DNA from: Stereocaulon alpinum
Lineage: Eukaryota > Ascomycota > Lecanoromycetes > Lecanorales > Stereocaulaceae
Direction of reading: 5' to 3'
Length of the DNA stretch: 64,000 bases
Assembly: GCA_018257865.1 (NCBI GenBank)
Contig: JAEUBA010000118.1
Coordinates: 1 to 64,000, forward strand
Numbering within the stretch: the first letter of the stretch is position 1; every line of letters begins with the position of its first letter. The notes under the pieces were generated by a model. The model did no database searches and had not been told where the DNA came from. It worked only from the letters and a program-made list of their open reading frames with translations. Position numbers and translations under genes: made by a program. Below, piece after piece: positions 11,625 to 23,331 of the stretch.

Positions 11625-14600
11625 TCAGCTATCATGAACGTACTTTGACTCCCTTGAAAGCTTCTCTCTTGCCTTTTCGAATCTTTGCTTGGATTCTTGC
11701 CGCACCCTCGCACGCTTGTCCGCTGATATCTTCTTGATACGTATCTTGAAAACACCACTGACTGGACGATGATCCGAGACGCGTAATTCATGCCGCCGAT
11801 AATCAATTTGCGTAATCTTTCCGGGGCCGCGATACAGTATACGGTCACACCACGCAGGGGCGCGCCGCTTCTCACTTGTGTCGTACCTGTCAGAGTTGAT
11901 ATCGTATTTGTACGTTGGGGCAAATGTGATGGGTAATTCCTTGAACGCTCGAACACGGAATCCCGGATTTCTTCGTTGTGATACAAGGAGTTGATCTCTT
12001 TCGAGTAACTTTGACAGGTTGTCGATATTTACCGCTTTGACCACGGTATCACGACCCATTGCATCGATTCGATAGTTCAGATCTCCATTCAAGATGCAAA
12101 TCTCATTGTCGAGGACCATGGAACCATCTCCACCGCCGACATAAGTATCACTGCGAGCTGATGGTCCGCCGTCAGGAGGCAACAGGGCGCTCTCCAGAAT
12201 CGCCGTAAGATCGTTGTTGCGGTTAACAGTCTGCGTTTGGCCAGCGGCAAGATGACAATTCACTAGACATAGAGAGCTATCATCAAGTATAAAGCGAAGG
12301 ATCAAAGCACCCTAGAGCGGACGAGTCAGCCACTAGTTTCATAGCTCTAATACTCGTGCTCACCTTGTTGCCATGTAAACCGCCCATACCTCGTTTGAGT
12401 TCAGCAGCATTGACGTTGCGTATCTGTGTTCGTAGAGAGGCCTTGATGAACACGCAGCTGAAAAGCCCAACCATGCTCGCGGTGTGGAGTAAACGATATG
12501 GCTCGTTGGGTGGCAAGGTATCCTCAACGCATCTGACAAGGTAATCGCGCCATGCCCTGTACTGGTGGCTCATGTGTTCTTGATCTGAGGGGTCTTTCTT
12601 CTTGTTGCCCATGAAAAGGGTTTCTGTACCTGTAAGCTTGGAAGAAGTATAATTAAGGGACAGACAGACGAACTGGCTGTAAGCCTTTTGTCTTCAAGAT
12701 CTACAAGCTCTTGGAAACCAAATACCAGTAGGTCAGGTGGTGCACCTGACTGAAGAATATCTGGGAAGAATTGCGAGTCACCCTTTTCGTAGCGAAGATG
12801 GGTAGGAGTTGCGGCACCAGCATTCCAGGTTACCACAAGTGCTGTGATCTCACGGAAAGAACAATATTCAAGATCGCGGTCTTGCACATCATCTTCTGCG
12901 CGGACATTAGCGTTACATATTGAAGCTACAAGGATGAGCGAGTCCGAACCAAGCCAGTCGTCCTCCAAAGTCCCATCCCACTGCCGTAGCGCATTATCCG
13001 CACCGAGGGACACCACCCGCAGCGTCCCATCCTTCCACAGACTACTACGATCTGTGGTGATATTGAGTACAGGGTTATCGTGAGCTAGCCACTCTTTCTT
13101 GATCGTCCAGGGCTGCGTCCGAGTGTCATATACGTAGATCATCCCCGTATAGTAGCCTGCCCAGAGGTGAAATCCTGCGCCGGCTAGGGAGCCAATTTTG
13201 TAGACGCTGACACTGATGACACCTAGGCACTGGTAGTCCACAGTCGAGTAGATTGTAACTTTGCCGTCAGCATGACCAAAATACACACGATCGAGTTGGC
13301 CGCTGATGATTGCGCCGGAAGTGACAGGCCCGACACCCGGCTGACTGAGAGGCTCTTTGAATACAGAGAACGTACTTTCGCTTGCACTGGGTCGGAAAAC
13401 CCTAATGTCTTTACCTGTCGCCAGCCATAAAGTATCTTGGATCTTGATGGAAAAACTATGGCCTTTGGCCACCCTTTTTGGCGAAGGGCTGCGCTGTAGG
13501 TCCGGCAGGCCGGCCTCACCATCCGACCAGACACAGAGCTTTCCACCGTCATCTAGAGTCCACATCGACTTTTGGTGACGATAGATCCTGACAAGCTCAC
13601 GGTGTTCGTGTAGGCCGGTCTTAGTTGCAACGATGCTCTTGGTCGTGATATCCACCTCTTGTAGTTCTCCGTAATTGGTCCCCAGCCAAAGACGTCGCCC
13701 CTCTTCGCTGGCTGTTGCTCCTGGTTTGAACTCTAAGCAAGTTACTCGTATTTCCCTCTCGAGATGACCAAGGCTTAGGACCATATCACCAGTAGCTAAG
13801 TCCCACGCTCTTGTAAGATGGCCTGCTGTTGCGACGTATTGCCCACAAACAGCAATTTGTCTGCAGTCGTAGCCTGTGACTATTTCCTGCTTACCTCTTC
13901 TACAGTATGGTGGACGTCTGTTAGAAATTGAAGCATCTGGATAAGTTGATGCCGCAGAAGGATACTTGGCTGGAAGGGCGTCGCTGTCACCAATACCATT
14001 ACTCTCCGGCGCGAAACTAGGCTCCACTAATTGACTGGGCGTATGTGGATGGCTGTCTGTCTCATAGTCAGGTATGCCAGGAGCAGTCGACAGCGGAGCT
14101 CGTTTTGGAGGAGGCAAGAAGTCAGACATTGAACCTTTTGTACCATGCAATTGCGTGCTACTATTGCGTGGTGAAACATGCATTGCTGGGCGTTGGCTTG
14201 TACGGTTAGGGCTAGCTCTAGGTTCACTGTATGGAAGTACAGCTGCTATTCGCTGATCACGCCCTCTACGAGGTGGCAATTGAGGCCTGTCTTCGGGCAC
14301 TGCATCGTGAGAAGTTGCTATCTGGGTGAATCCAGCGTTTCGGGCGTCCTGACGCTGCACCTTCGCAGGCAGGACAGTACTGTCATTCTGGCTTATGTCT
14401 CTCATCGACCGAGACTTGGGGGGTGAACGAGAAAGTAATTGCAAGGTCGTGCTTGCTTTCATCTGCGGTATTTGATGTCGATCCATTGCAGGGTGGACTG
14501 GCGACCCATGTCCTACGCTTTCGTCGCTACTTGGTGGTGTACTGAATGGAGATACTCTTTCAGCAACTGATGTAGCGACTGGTTCAAGGCTAACTTTGTT

Positions 14601-15339
14601 GGTGCTGGTGGTAATCGCGACGGGCTTGGTCGGGATCTTAGGTTTGTCTGCACGATTAACCCGTGGAGGGAGATTCTTCGTAGTAGGCGAGATGGGACGA
14701 TCCTCAAGCTCTCTGATAACTTTGGCTGGCTCGTGTGTACTGAGCTTAGTCTCTGATAGCGAAAGCTGGAGGTCTGTCGGGGCTGTACGACTGAGTCTAT
14801 TCGGAGGGACTGGAGCCGCCCGCGGCGACCTCATGCCAGTGCGGCCAGGTGTCACAGGTCTTGCCAATGAGGGCTGTGAAATGGGTTCCGTGTCGGTAGC
14901 TCGAAGAGGCTTGGGTGGGGACTGTGGGGACTCGACCGTCAAAAGAGGGGGTGATCGGGGCTCAGAAAGCGCGGTCGTTGACAAAGGACGGTGAAGCAGT
15001 CGGGAATTTGGGCGTCTAGGGAACGGAAGAGGTGTACTGGGTGTTCCATGACGCTGTGGGACGGAGATGTTCTCAGAGCTTGACCACGGCGAAGTCGGTC
15101 TTGGGATGTCCAGAGAAGCTCGCGTGATGGGTTGAGCGGCATCGTGCCTTGCTATAGATCTTGGAGCTGGAAGGTTCAGAGGAGGTGTTGGGCCGCGTTC
15201 ATAGCCTCCCTTGTTCTCGAATAATGATCTCAGGGACGACACAGGTTTCTATGGACAGTAAAATAAGCATAGATCTTTCGAGGATGCAGCTTCCACTGAC
15301 AATCGAATCTTCATCGGTGCCATCCTCTGGAGTGCCCAT
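11625..15339 (-). CDS. Inositol polyphosphate 5-phosphatase with N-terminal propeller-like region
   Basis: Four-exon model on the minus strand: 15301-15339, 12674-15248, 12364-12623, 11625-12311; introns of 52, 50 and 52 bp; 1186 residues. Start: a 13-codon first exon gives MGTPEDGTDEDSI joined to KPVSSLRSLFE; the longer frame upstream of exon 2 is closed by a stop. Residues ~20-440 are Pro/Ser-rich and probably disordered. Residues ~440-800 contain repeated WD-like strands. From ~820 the endonuclease/exonuclease/phosphatase fold shows TWNAG, FGFQELVDLEDK, GDLNYR (~1034), PAWCDRI (~1111) and SDHRPV (~1137), the motifs of inositol 5-phosphatases that bind metal and hydrolyse the 5-phosphate of phosphoinositides. 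The arrangement is that of the fungal cytosolic/cortical 5-phosphatases of the IPP5/EEP group. The exact substrate cannot be told from sequence. Confidence 0.9.
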
Positions 15340-15961
15340 GATAGGTTCTTACTACCGCATTCCAAGCGAAGAGCGATGTCTCCTCCTGCGGACAAAGATC
15401 TTGTAATTCTTCGTCCACCGCTGTGGCCGTCACAGCTGCCGATGATTCTCTATGTGCTGCAACAATGACCATGTGGAGAGGTAGTACCGAACGATTTAAG
15501 TCGTGCATGCATATGGATTTGTACCATAACTCGGTCTTGCGAATAGACAAAGATAGATCTGCTGGTTAGAATCATTCGAAGCTCGAGTCTGGACACATCC
15601 TTCCTCAAATCGCGAGGTGCTGAAAGACTATTCTTTGCTTAAGGAGTAATAGATCTGGATAACGTGTATACAGAGCCTTCTGGAGAGGCTAACGGAGTTC
15701 TTGCGGACCACGTGGTCAGGGAGTGACACAGGAGCAATGCCCACTCAATATATGTTGGTGTTCATGCTCAGCGTGATCGCCCTTTGTCCCGCGGTCTCGG
15801 CAGTGTAGCGCGTAGAAGAGGCTGAAAACGCGGGCCGGTCCGACAAACTTTGAGACTTTCCCCAACGCGCCTCCATCTTCTTGCGTCAAGCCTTCTCCGA
15901 AACCGAACGTTAGTACAGACACTTGGGCAGCCATTGAAAGCTCTGGAAGCACGTTGTCAAT
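15340..15961. other. Divergent promoter interval (5-phosphatase / HOT13)
   Basis: 622 bases between two divergently transcribed start codons. No frame with recognisable coding content was found. It must hold the promoters and 5' UTRs of both genes; I see no element I can name confidently. Confidence 0.6.
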
Positions 15962-16551
15962 ATGTGGTTTGTGATTTCCTCACCTGTTTCAATTCCCGGC
16001 CAGCATCTTGACTACAAGTGCAGCAAACACGTCCTCAACGCACAAGTCTCAATAAGAGCTCCATGTTGTCAGCAACCCCTCTATGAACACTTCCATCTTT
16101 GATCACTCTTTCTAAGAAAGACTCAGGCCGTAAATGGTTTGACTGTGCAGAATGCCATCAAGAGCAAGAAGATCACCAATTGCTGCAGAAGTTCGATATG
16201 GTCTGCTCACGAAGACCAAGGAACACCGGCATGCGCTCACACCGTGGAACAGACATTCGCATGCAAGAAATGCAGAAAATGCTTCCGAAAAGACACCCAA
16301 GAATTTGAAGAGAGGTAGACATGCATGCATGGACCTCGACGCGCTTCTGGCTAAAGTGAAGTCGTAGCGACGAGTACTGTCCCCACTGCGACAACCATTT
16401 CGTGCTGGAGGCCAAAACACCAAAGCCAACACTCAATATCGAGGGCGAAGATGTTCGTGTAGACGCCCGTATGATCAAAGATGATCGAGTACGGATCGAA
16501 CAGCAGAGAACAATTTTCGACGTCAAAGATGCCGCCGATAGGCTTGGTTGA
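15962..16551 (+). CDS. HOT13: CHY-type zinc-finger protein, HOT13-like
   Basis: Five exons: 15962-15966, 16024-16067, 16127-16200, 16253-16314, 16368-16551 (introns 57, 59, 52 and 53 bp); 122 residues. The product starts MCKHVLNAQVSIRAPCC and continues with RKWFDCAECHQE, FACKKCRKCFRKD and DEYCPHCDNHF, the paired Cys/His knuckles of the CHY zinc finger. Yeast Hot13 of this family is a mitochondrial intermembrane-space protein that helps assembly of small Tim proteins and the Mia40/Erv1 oxidative relay. The filamentous-fungal form is longer and ends in an acidic tail (EGEDVRVDARMIKDDR...). No single frame covers the gene, so ORF scanning misses it. The first coding exon is only ATGTG. Intron 1 is a stop-free multiple of three, so retention would keep the frame and add an alternative N-terminus. 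Confidence 0.88.
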
Positions 16552-16774
16552 CGATGTATACGGCTTGGAAGGGGAGAACGATTCAAGTTACATGGCGAAT
16601 GGACTCATTTAGCGGCATCTCTTGGCGTTTTCCAGCAGTGACGCATTTACTCGATGTCTTTTTGGTGCTCTGATATCGATTATGTGGAAAGACCAAGGAC
16701 TTAGAAATCTAACGCCCTGCTAATGGTACATATCGCTCGCTCTCAGACATGGAAGAGATCGAAGCTATACATGA

Positions 16775-17799
16775 CTAGCTACCAGATGCGCCACCGTCAC
16801 TTCTAGTCAGAATCGCTGCAGTTCCAGTGCCAGGGGTCCTTCCAGTCTTCTTCTTTGCCGCTTCCTCTTGCTTCTCTGCCTCTATGCTCTTCACATATGA
16901 CTCGATGTCTTCCAAAGGTAGCATTTCAATAGTCTTCCCTGGAGCCATTATAGCAATTTCGATGTTCTTTGCCCCTGTTTGGACAACCTCCAACAGCGAC
17001 TTGACTGTTAGCTTGATTGTGTCTTCCCGATCCATCTCGTCTTTGTGATTTCGCTCCAAGAATTCACGGACTGTCTTGCTGGACCTGCCTATGGCGTTGG
17101 CTTTCCTACACCAATGATTAGCTCTAGACAAAACGCAAAGTAAAAAGCCCGCTCACCATGCGGAGTATATGCCAGAAGGTTCGGTCTGGTATAGCCGGGG
17201 TATCTTGTCTCCCTTATCGAAGCCTACAATCAATGTACTAATGCCGAACGGTCTAACACCTCCACTTTGCGTATATCGCTGTTGTACACCAGCAACGTAT
17301 TTGGTAATGTATTCAATCGTAACGGGGTCCTCAACAGTCAGGCGATGCGATTGTGCTTCTAATCGAGCCTTGTCCACCAGTATTCGGGCATCAGCGTTTA
17401 GGCCAGCGAAAGCGAGGCAGACGTGCGTATCCACCAGACCGATCTTGGAAGGAGTGATGCGAGTGTCTTGTAGCTTCATCGCAGATCGTTTCTCGCACCC
17501 TAAGACCACAATGTCCTTGCCCTTCACCCCAACAGCACACGTTCCTGGATACCCATAAGTACCCCATCAACAGAAGCAGCAGATGTGATCTACCTCGTTT
17601 AACAGCCTCCAGAGCATATTCGACCTGGAAGACATGACCATCTGGGCTATATATCGATTGTATGAGTTGAGAGCCTTTCATAGTATGGTTGGACAATCAG
17701 CGTCTTACCTGAAGACTATGGGAAATGGTTAGCTTGGTCTTAAGACATCACATGCAAAATGCGCTTACCTGATAACGCTCTATCATATCCCGAAGCCAT
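16775..17799 (-). CDS. PRE6: 20S proteasome alpha-4 subunit
   Basis: Five exons on the minus strand: 17769-17799, 17709-17715 (7 nt), 17594-17646, 17157-17544, 16775-17105; introns 53, 62, 49 and 51 bp; 269 residues. The spliced N-terminus reads [20 protein letters not shown], the alpha-type signature that forms the gated ring, followed by [21 protein letters not shown] and [12 protein letters not shown], typical of alpha-4 (yeast Pre6, human PSMA7). The C-terminal [12 protein letters not shown] helix tail is also typical. It is a non-catalytic structural subunit of the 20S core in cytosol and nucleus. The 7-nt exon supplies only V-F-S junction codons; without it the frame breaks. The gene is convergent with HOT13 (223 bp apart) and divergent from the mannosyltransferase gene. 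Confidence 0.95.
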
Positions 17800-18173
17800 G
17801 GCCGTGTCACAGTGCGAGTTTCCTAATCCAGAGAGAGCTGCAATGAAATATCAGGATGTTCGTTGTGGTTTCAATAGCTGTAGAATGACAGAGAGCTTAT
17901 GAACTAGGCACAGAATAGCTCACGCGTCGGCCTTGGCAGACGGAATCTCGGTGGCTCTTTTCGCCGGGCGACGCTGGCGAGGCTGGCAGACGCCGCGCGC
18001 GAGCCCCTGCAATGCAGAAAGTTTCAACGGAATCTTCAAAGTTTTACCCGTTTGTCGCAACACGAAACAGAAAGACATGAGTGGAAGGAGTCGCTAGGGA
18101 CGATGGTCTTCTCGTGCCTGCATCATTCCCGATTAGGCCCCCATAGGACTCGAGCACAATCGGGCCCGACCTC
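17800..18173. other. Divergent promoter interval (PRE6 / mannosyltransferase)
   Basis: 374 bases between divergent start codons. It contains one ACGCGT hexamer at 17,922-17,927 and a GC-rich stretch around 17,960-18,010. I found no exact proteasome-associated control element (GGTGGCAAA). Confidence 0.55.
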
Positions 18174-19526
18174 ATGGCTATTCCCAAGCCATTGCGTGCG
18201 CTGGCGATAGTGTCAGCCTTTCTTTTCTTCTTTCTCGTCTTTCAGATATTTAAGAAGCCTTCTCCACCGGGCAGCTCCGGCGATCTGGAGCAACCACTGC
18301 CCAACGAGCCGACCGCAGAAGGTACTGCAGCTTATTCAATGTCCTTTTAAGTAGGCTGATGTCAAATAGAGACGGGAGAACCGCCAGGGCCTCTTCATAG
18401 AGTGGATGAAGGATATACAGCCGACAACCCGAAATCTGCTCGTATCAATGCGACGCTCTTGGCGCTGGTACGAAATGAGGAGCTGGATGGTATGATCTCC
18501 TCGATGAGAGATCTAGAGAGGACGTGGAATTCGAAATTCAATTACCCCTGGACCTTCTTCAACGACGTTCCATTCACGGACGAATTCATGCGCAGGACTA
18601 GAAAGGAGACAAACGCAAAATGCAATTATGGTAAGCCCCTTGTTCCCCCTCTTTGATCTCAAAGAGAGTCCCATGCTGAAGAACGTCGTCTACAGAAGTG
18701 ATACCAAAAGAGCACTGGGCAGTTCCCCACTGGATAAATAGTGACCTCTTCGATGAATCTGCCAAAATGCTCGAGGAGCAGGATATTCAATATGGCCCCA
18801 TGGTATCGTACCACCAAATGTGCCGCTGGAATAGCGGCATGTTCTACAAACACCCAGCCCTCAAAGACGTCCGCTACTACTGGCGCGTCGAGCCAAAAGT
18901 CCATTTCTTCTGCGATATCGACTACGACGTCTTCCGCTGGATGCATGACCATAACAAGACCTACGGATTCACTATCAACCTCTATGATGCGCCTCAAAGC
19001 ATTCCAACGCTGTGGCCTGAGACGAAGAAATTCTTAGCTGCACATCCTGAATATTTGCATGAGAACAACGCGGAGGAGTGGGTTGTAGATAGTAAGAGGA
19101 GGCCTGAACATAACATGAAAGCGAACGGGTACAGCACGTGTCATTTCTGGAGTAATTTTGAGATTGCGGATATGGAATTCTGGCGGTCTAAAGCCTATGA
19201 GGACTACTTTGAGCACCTAGATCGGGCAGGAGGGTTCTTCTATGAAAGGTGGGGCGATGCGCCGGTGCATAGTATTGCGCTGGGGCTATTCGAAGATAAG
19301 AGTAAGATCCATTGGTAGGAGCTCCCACACTCGTCCCGCTTCACTCTCTACTACTGACCTTTTGAGCAGGTTCCGCGACATAGGATACCAACACATCCCC
19401 TACTTTAACTGCCCCAGGTCACCCAAGTGCAAAGGCTGCGTTACAGGCCGCTTCACAGACGGCGAAAGGTTCCTCTTCAAAGAGGACTGTCGACCGAATT
19501 GGTTTAAATACGTGGGCATGGACTGA
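18174..19526 (+). CDS. Alpha-1,2-mannosyltransferase, KRE2/MNT1/KTR family (GT15)
   Basis: Four exons: 18174-18321, 18370-18630, 18696-19314, 19370-19526 (introns 48, 65 and 55 bp); 394 residues. A type II membrane topology is visible: short cytosolic N-terminus, one hydrophobic anchor at ~10-25 (ALAIVSAFLFFFLVFQIF), a Pro/Gly stem, then a lumenal catalytic domain from ~65. GT15 landmarks: NATLLALVRNEELDGM, YPWTFFNDVPF, CRWNSGMFY, YWRVEPKVHFFCDIDYDVF, STCHFWSNFEI and FFYERWGDAPVHS, with the C-terminal Cys-rich GYQHIPYFNCP...CKGC segment. The family transfers mannose from GDP-mannose to O-linked and N-linked glycans in the Golgi. Length and motifs are complete. Which KTR paralogue it is cannot be decided here. 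Confidence 0.93.
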
Positions 19527-20243
19527 CGTCCGAGCCTGGTGGCATCTTGCTTAGAAAGCGAAGAGGAGTGCACAATTCCGCTCCGAGGTCACGCAGAGGG
19601 TTTGCGCTTCGAGAAGTGCTGTGGACACAATCGGATAAGATATGTATGGGCGTGGATTGGCAGCTCAAGACGGGGGATGGCTCTAATGCCAGGAGACCTG
19701 ATATCCTTTGCAAAGGATGGCTTCGTATTGTATTTATGAACTCTGTAAAGTGGCATATCTGCGGGAATGGTTCCAAAATGGGGTTGATGGGCTGGCTAGC
19801 CTTTGTACAAGATTCAGTCATAGTAAGATTACATGATACATTATAGTTTACAATCCAATGGTCCGAATCAGATAAAGATGCTACGTAAGCAAAGCTACGT
19901 GAACAGTTATCTTGACGTTGTTAGCATATTCTACATATCGCTGATCAACTCCCTCAGTCTATCAAATCTTACAGAAGTGCTTCTTTTCCCCTCCAGTCCC
20001 CGTTCCATTACCACTAAGCCCAACTCATATTGTAGAAGTTTGCACATTAGCCACCCTTGATAATGTATGCCCATCCAACCAACACCACGCGTACCTTCTA
20101 TATAAGACACACACCCGAGAAAGCAGCCGTCCCGCAGTCATTGCACTCCCAAGACGGGGTTTCAGGCAACATGTACACAAGAAATGTACGCCCTTCCGCG
20201 TCCACATGGTCAACGCATCCCAAAGACCTCCTGTGGTACCCCC
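19527..20243. other. Convergent intergenic interval
   Basis: 717 bases between the 3' ends of the mannosyltransferase and elongase genes. No supported gene. It holds the two 3' UTRs; an A+T-richer patch lies at 19,830-20,050. Confidence 0.6.
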
Positions 20244-21417
20244 TCACGCCTTCTTTGACCTCGTCACCCTTGGTGTAACACCCCCATTGGCGCTGCCGTT
20301 CGAGTAAGTCTTATGATGCATAGAGTCCTCAAGACGGTGGATTGAATCCTCAATTCGCTGCACATCTGGCAGCTCAGCCTTGGCCATATCGATCGTAGCT
20401 CTCGTAGCCGTCTCACTGAGCCTTCTACTCTTCTTCCCCCCACGCCCTCCCTTCGTAGTCTCCTTCTTATACGTCGCAAAGTAGAAACTAATGAAAAGCA
20501 ACAGATAGCTGCTCAAGATGCCCATACCCGCAAAGGCCGCAAATTCCTCGCCAGCACACTTGCCGAACGTGGGCAAAGTGGGGAAATAGGTGGAGGAGAA
20601 ATAGGTGTAGGAGGCGAAGTAGACAAAGCCGAGATCGATGACAAATTGAATGATTTGTAGCCGCGTTATCCATTTCTTCCACCAGATGCGTACGCCCCGC
20701 GCGGCCTGGAAGTAGTACCAGTACATTACTACGTGGACTACCAGGTTGAGAGTTATGGGGACCCAGGAGACCGAAGTGAGGCCGATTAGTTGGGTGTAGC
20801 AGAGGAGGGCGGTGGCGCCGTGGTGGTAGGTGTGAAGAAAGGCTAGGACTTGTTAGTTTGGGCGCCAGTGAGAGGGAAGAAAGCGCGTACTGAGGGGTTT
20901 CTTTTTGAGTACCATGAAGACGGTGTCGAGAAGTTCGAGATATTTGGTCAGGTAATTAAGCTGAAGAAAGTTAGCCAGGTCCTTACTTTTCTGATTTTGG
21001 AGGTGTACGCACATAGTATAGAGTAACCAAGGGGGTCGTCCACCCCCCTCTATGATCGCAGATGGCATAAAATATGCCATTCTTCCACACCGTCGGCACC
21101 AATTGTTCGACAAACAGGGCCAGAAGAGTACCACTAATTACAGTCAAGTACAAATTGTGAACCATGAACAACCCATTGAGTTTGAAAGGTTCTCGATGTT
21201 TCATGAACTCTCGTCCAGCAAAAATCGTAACGTAGTATGTTATGAGCATCGTCGCACTCGCTGCGAGGGTTGAGAGGGGCGTCTCGCCTGGGACAAAAAC
21301 GAACTTGTTTGTTGAGAAGCCCGCTACTTGAGTGTAAACTTTGTCGAAAAGAGGCCATAGTTCTATGGCGAAGGGCCGGTCTAGGGTCGGACGGGGAATA
21401 TTCTTGAGAGAGTCCAT
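20244..21417 (-). CDS. Fatty-acid elongase, ELO family (GNS1/SUR4)
   Basis: Three exons on the minus strand: 21013-21417, 20891-20960, 20244-20842 (introns 52 and 48 bp); 357 residues. ELO landmarks: [21 protein letters not shown] just before the histidine box HTYHH at ~162-166 created across intron 2 ([21 protein letters not shown]), then [13 protein letters not shown]. Several hydrophobic segments fit an ER multi-span protein, and the C-terminus is basic (VTRSKKA). ELO proteins carry out the condensing step of very-long-chain fatty-acid elongation from malonyl-CoA, feeding sphingolipid synthesis. Acceptor choice for intron 2 (TAG at 20,843-20,845) is fixed by the conserved TFLH. It is divergent from COX6. 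Confidence 0.93.
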
Positions 21418-22046
21418 GATGTAGAATCTGTATCTTTGAGCAGTTGGTCTTTCGGCAACGTGGAAGTTTTACAGACAGTGTCTCAATGGTTGACGCAAGG
21501 TGTAGTAGCGAAAAGTGGCTTTCGAGAAAGAACGGTCACATGCGGCAACGGTACAAAAGGAGTGACTTGAATTGAAGGCGACTCGAGAAGAAGTGTGGAA
21601 GTGCAACTTCATGCACCAGCTGAAGTAAAGCTGATGGAATTAGGAGTTGGTTTACCCAAGGCGGGCAGTTAAAGGAGCCTCGCGGATAATGTGGGTTTTT
21701 AGGCCAATTTCCGTCGAGCCAAATTCGAACCAATCAGACGCTGGCAAAGCCTACGGTAAGCAACGTCTCGGTGCGTGTATTATTAAGACACTCACAACGA
21801 GGAGTCTTAGATGCTGTAAGATGTATGATGTGTACCAATTGATTCAGGCCTTCCAAACTTCAAACTGAAAAGTCTCGCTGGAACTGAAGTCAATAGCTGC
21901 TCGTCTCGAATTACTTCTACGTACTGTAGCTACGCTAGTTCTTCTCAGGAGCACGCTCCGCCAGCTTCTGGCGGTACGTACCATATCTCGATCGGTGCGC
22001 AAGATCCATCAACCGCATACAGAGTTTCCTCTCCCCCACACCTCCA
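21418..22046. other. Divergent promoter interval (ELO / COX6)
   Basis: 629 bases separating the divergent ELO and COX6 start codons. No coding content supported. It contains a CCAATCAG box near the middle, listed separately. Confidence 0.6.
21730..21737 (+). promoter_or_regulatory. CCAAT box between ELO and COX6
   Basis: CCAATCAG lies about 310 bases from both start codons. CCAAT is the binding core of the HAP/CBC complex, which in yeast activates respiratory genes including COX6. Function here is inferred from sequence and position only. Confidence 0.35.
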
Positions 22047-22840
22047 ATGTCTTCCACGGCGCTTCTTCGTCTGGCATCGCGGACACCTTCATCGTGTCTG
22101 TTCCGTTCGAGGATCTCCCCACCAAGGCCGCATGCGGGCTTGCCCGCGACCCTGATATGCAGTAGTCACACGAGTAACTTCAGCACAAGCGTACGGAGGG
22201 CGGCGGAGAAGGCTCCGATGGAGGATACTGCAGCCTCAGGACATCATGAGGAGAGCTTCGAGGAGTTCACCGCTAGGTATGGGCTGGTGAAGCCCTCGGC
22301 TGACTTGGATGCTTTCGCCCGGCTTGAATGAAGCATCAAGAAGAGTTGGCCTGAGGCATCTGGATGGGTCAATTGGCTGACAGGTGTCGATAGATATGAG
22401 AAAGAATTTGACAATGTGAACGATGTCTTCGAGCTACAGGTAGCTATGCTCTGACCCTCTCACCCACAGCTCCTTGGGGTAAGGTCTAACTGTATGCCTT
22501 CTGACAGCGCAACCTGAACAACGCATTCGCCTACGATCTAGTACCTTCTCCATCCGTCATCACAGCAGCTCTCAGGGCAGCAAGAAGAGTCAACGACTTC
22601 CCCACCGCCGTGAGGATATTCGAAGGTACAGTCCCTCAGCCAGCTTTCGCTGCTTCATCCATCTCAACTTCCTCTACTGATGTGCTTTGCACAGGCATCA
22701 AAGCCAAAGTGGAAAACAAAGGCCAATACGACGAATACCTGCGCGACCTCGAACCCTTGCGTGAAGAGCTCGGCGTTAACCTGAAGGAAGACCTTTATCC
22801 AGAACAATTATTTACCGCGGGAGCGAACACACACGGCTAG
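22047..22840 (+). CDS. COX6: Cytochrome c oxidase subunit 6 (mammalian COX5A family)
   Basis: Four exons: 22047-22276, 22394-22439, 22508-22625, 22695-22840 (introns 117, 68 and 69 bp); 179 residues. The first ~50 residues are rich in Ser, Arg and hydrophobics with almost no acids, as in a mitochondrial presequence. The mature part shows HHEESFEEFTARYEKEF, VNDVFELQRNLNNAFAYDLVPSP, ALRAARRVNDFPTAVRIFEGIKAKV and the LREELGVNLKEDLYPE end typical of the family. It is a nuclear-encoded, matrix-facing subunit of respiratory complex IV. The last nine residues go slightly beyond the family's usual end. A CCAAT box in the shared upstream region fits respiratory control. Confidence 0.92.
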
Positions 22841-23331
22841 GGTGTGGGCAAGAGATTGAGTCACTGATGACGGAGGTTTACATTGTTGTATTGCGGTTGA
22901 GAAGAAGAGGTTCAGGGGGGTGAGGGTGCACGGAGAAAAGGTGGTAGCTACAATACCTGTACGATGACTCTGGACTCGCCTGTCAACCATATATGCACAT
23001 AAGACAATTCTCCAAGTCATTTTCCCGCAAAATTCGAACCTTTCACTTGCTATAATTGTGACCGCAGGTCTGCCATTACTTTTCTCGTATCTGAGCCCAT
23101 TTTCTCCCCAACAAGAAGAGTATTCACAAGGCACTTTCCAAGGCTTCGGCCATGCCTTTCTAATGGCAATATGCCCTCACTACCCAACGAAGCTGTTCAA
23201 TCTGCGCTGCTTCTGCCTTCTCTTCAGCTTCAAGGCCCTCGCGTCTCCGAGGAAGGAGCCACCGAAGGCCTAAAAACGCCCTCAACAAGCCGGACTACTT
23301 TGAAACTAACCAATAGCGCTCCCATGACCCC
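22841..23331. other. Convergent intergenic interval
   Basis: 491 bases between the 3' ends of COX6 and the asparaginase gene. Small frames on the plus strand here run into the asparaginase antisense strand and have no domain support. Confidence 0.6.

Noticed and set aside
11462..11986. 174-codon minus frame overlapping the phosphatase 3' end
   Set aside because: It overlaps the catalytic exon (SDHRPV, PAWCDRI) in another frame and has no domain of its own.
14596..14994. 132-codon plus frame
   Set aside because: Antisense shadow of the Pro/Ser-rich N-terminus of the 5-phosphatase.
17800..18173. Proteasome-associated control element (PACE) in the PRE6 promoter
   Set aside because: Only a partial GGTGGC match was seen, not the full GGTGGCAAA.
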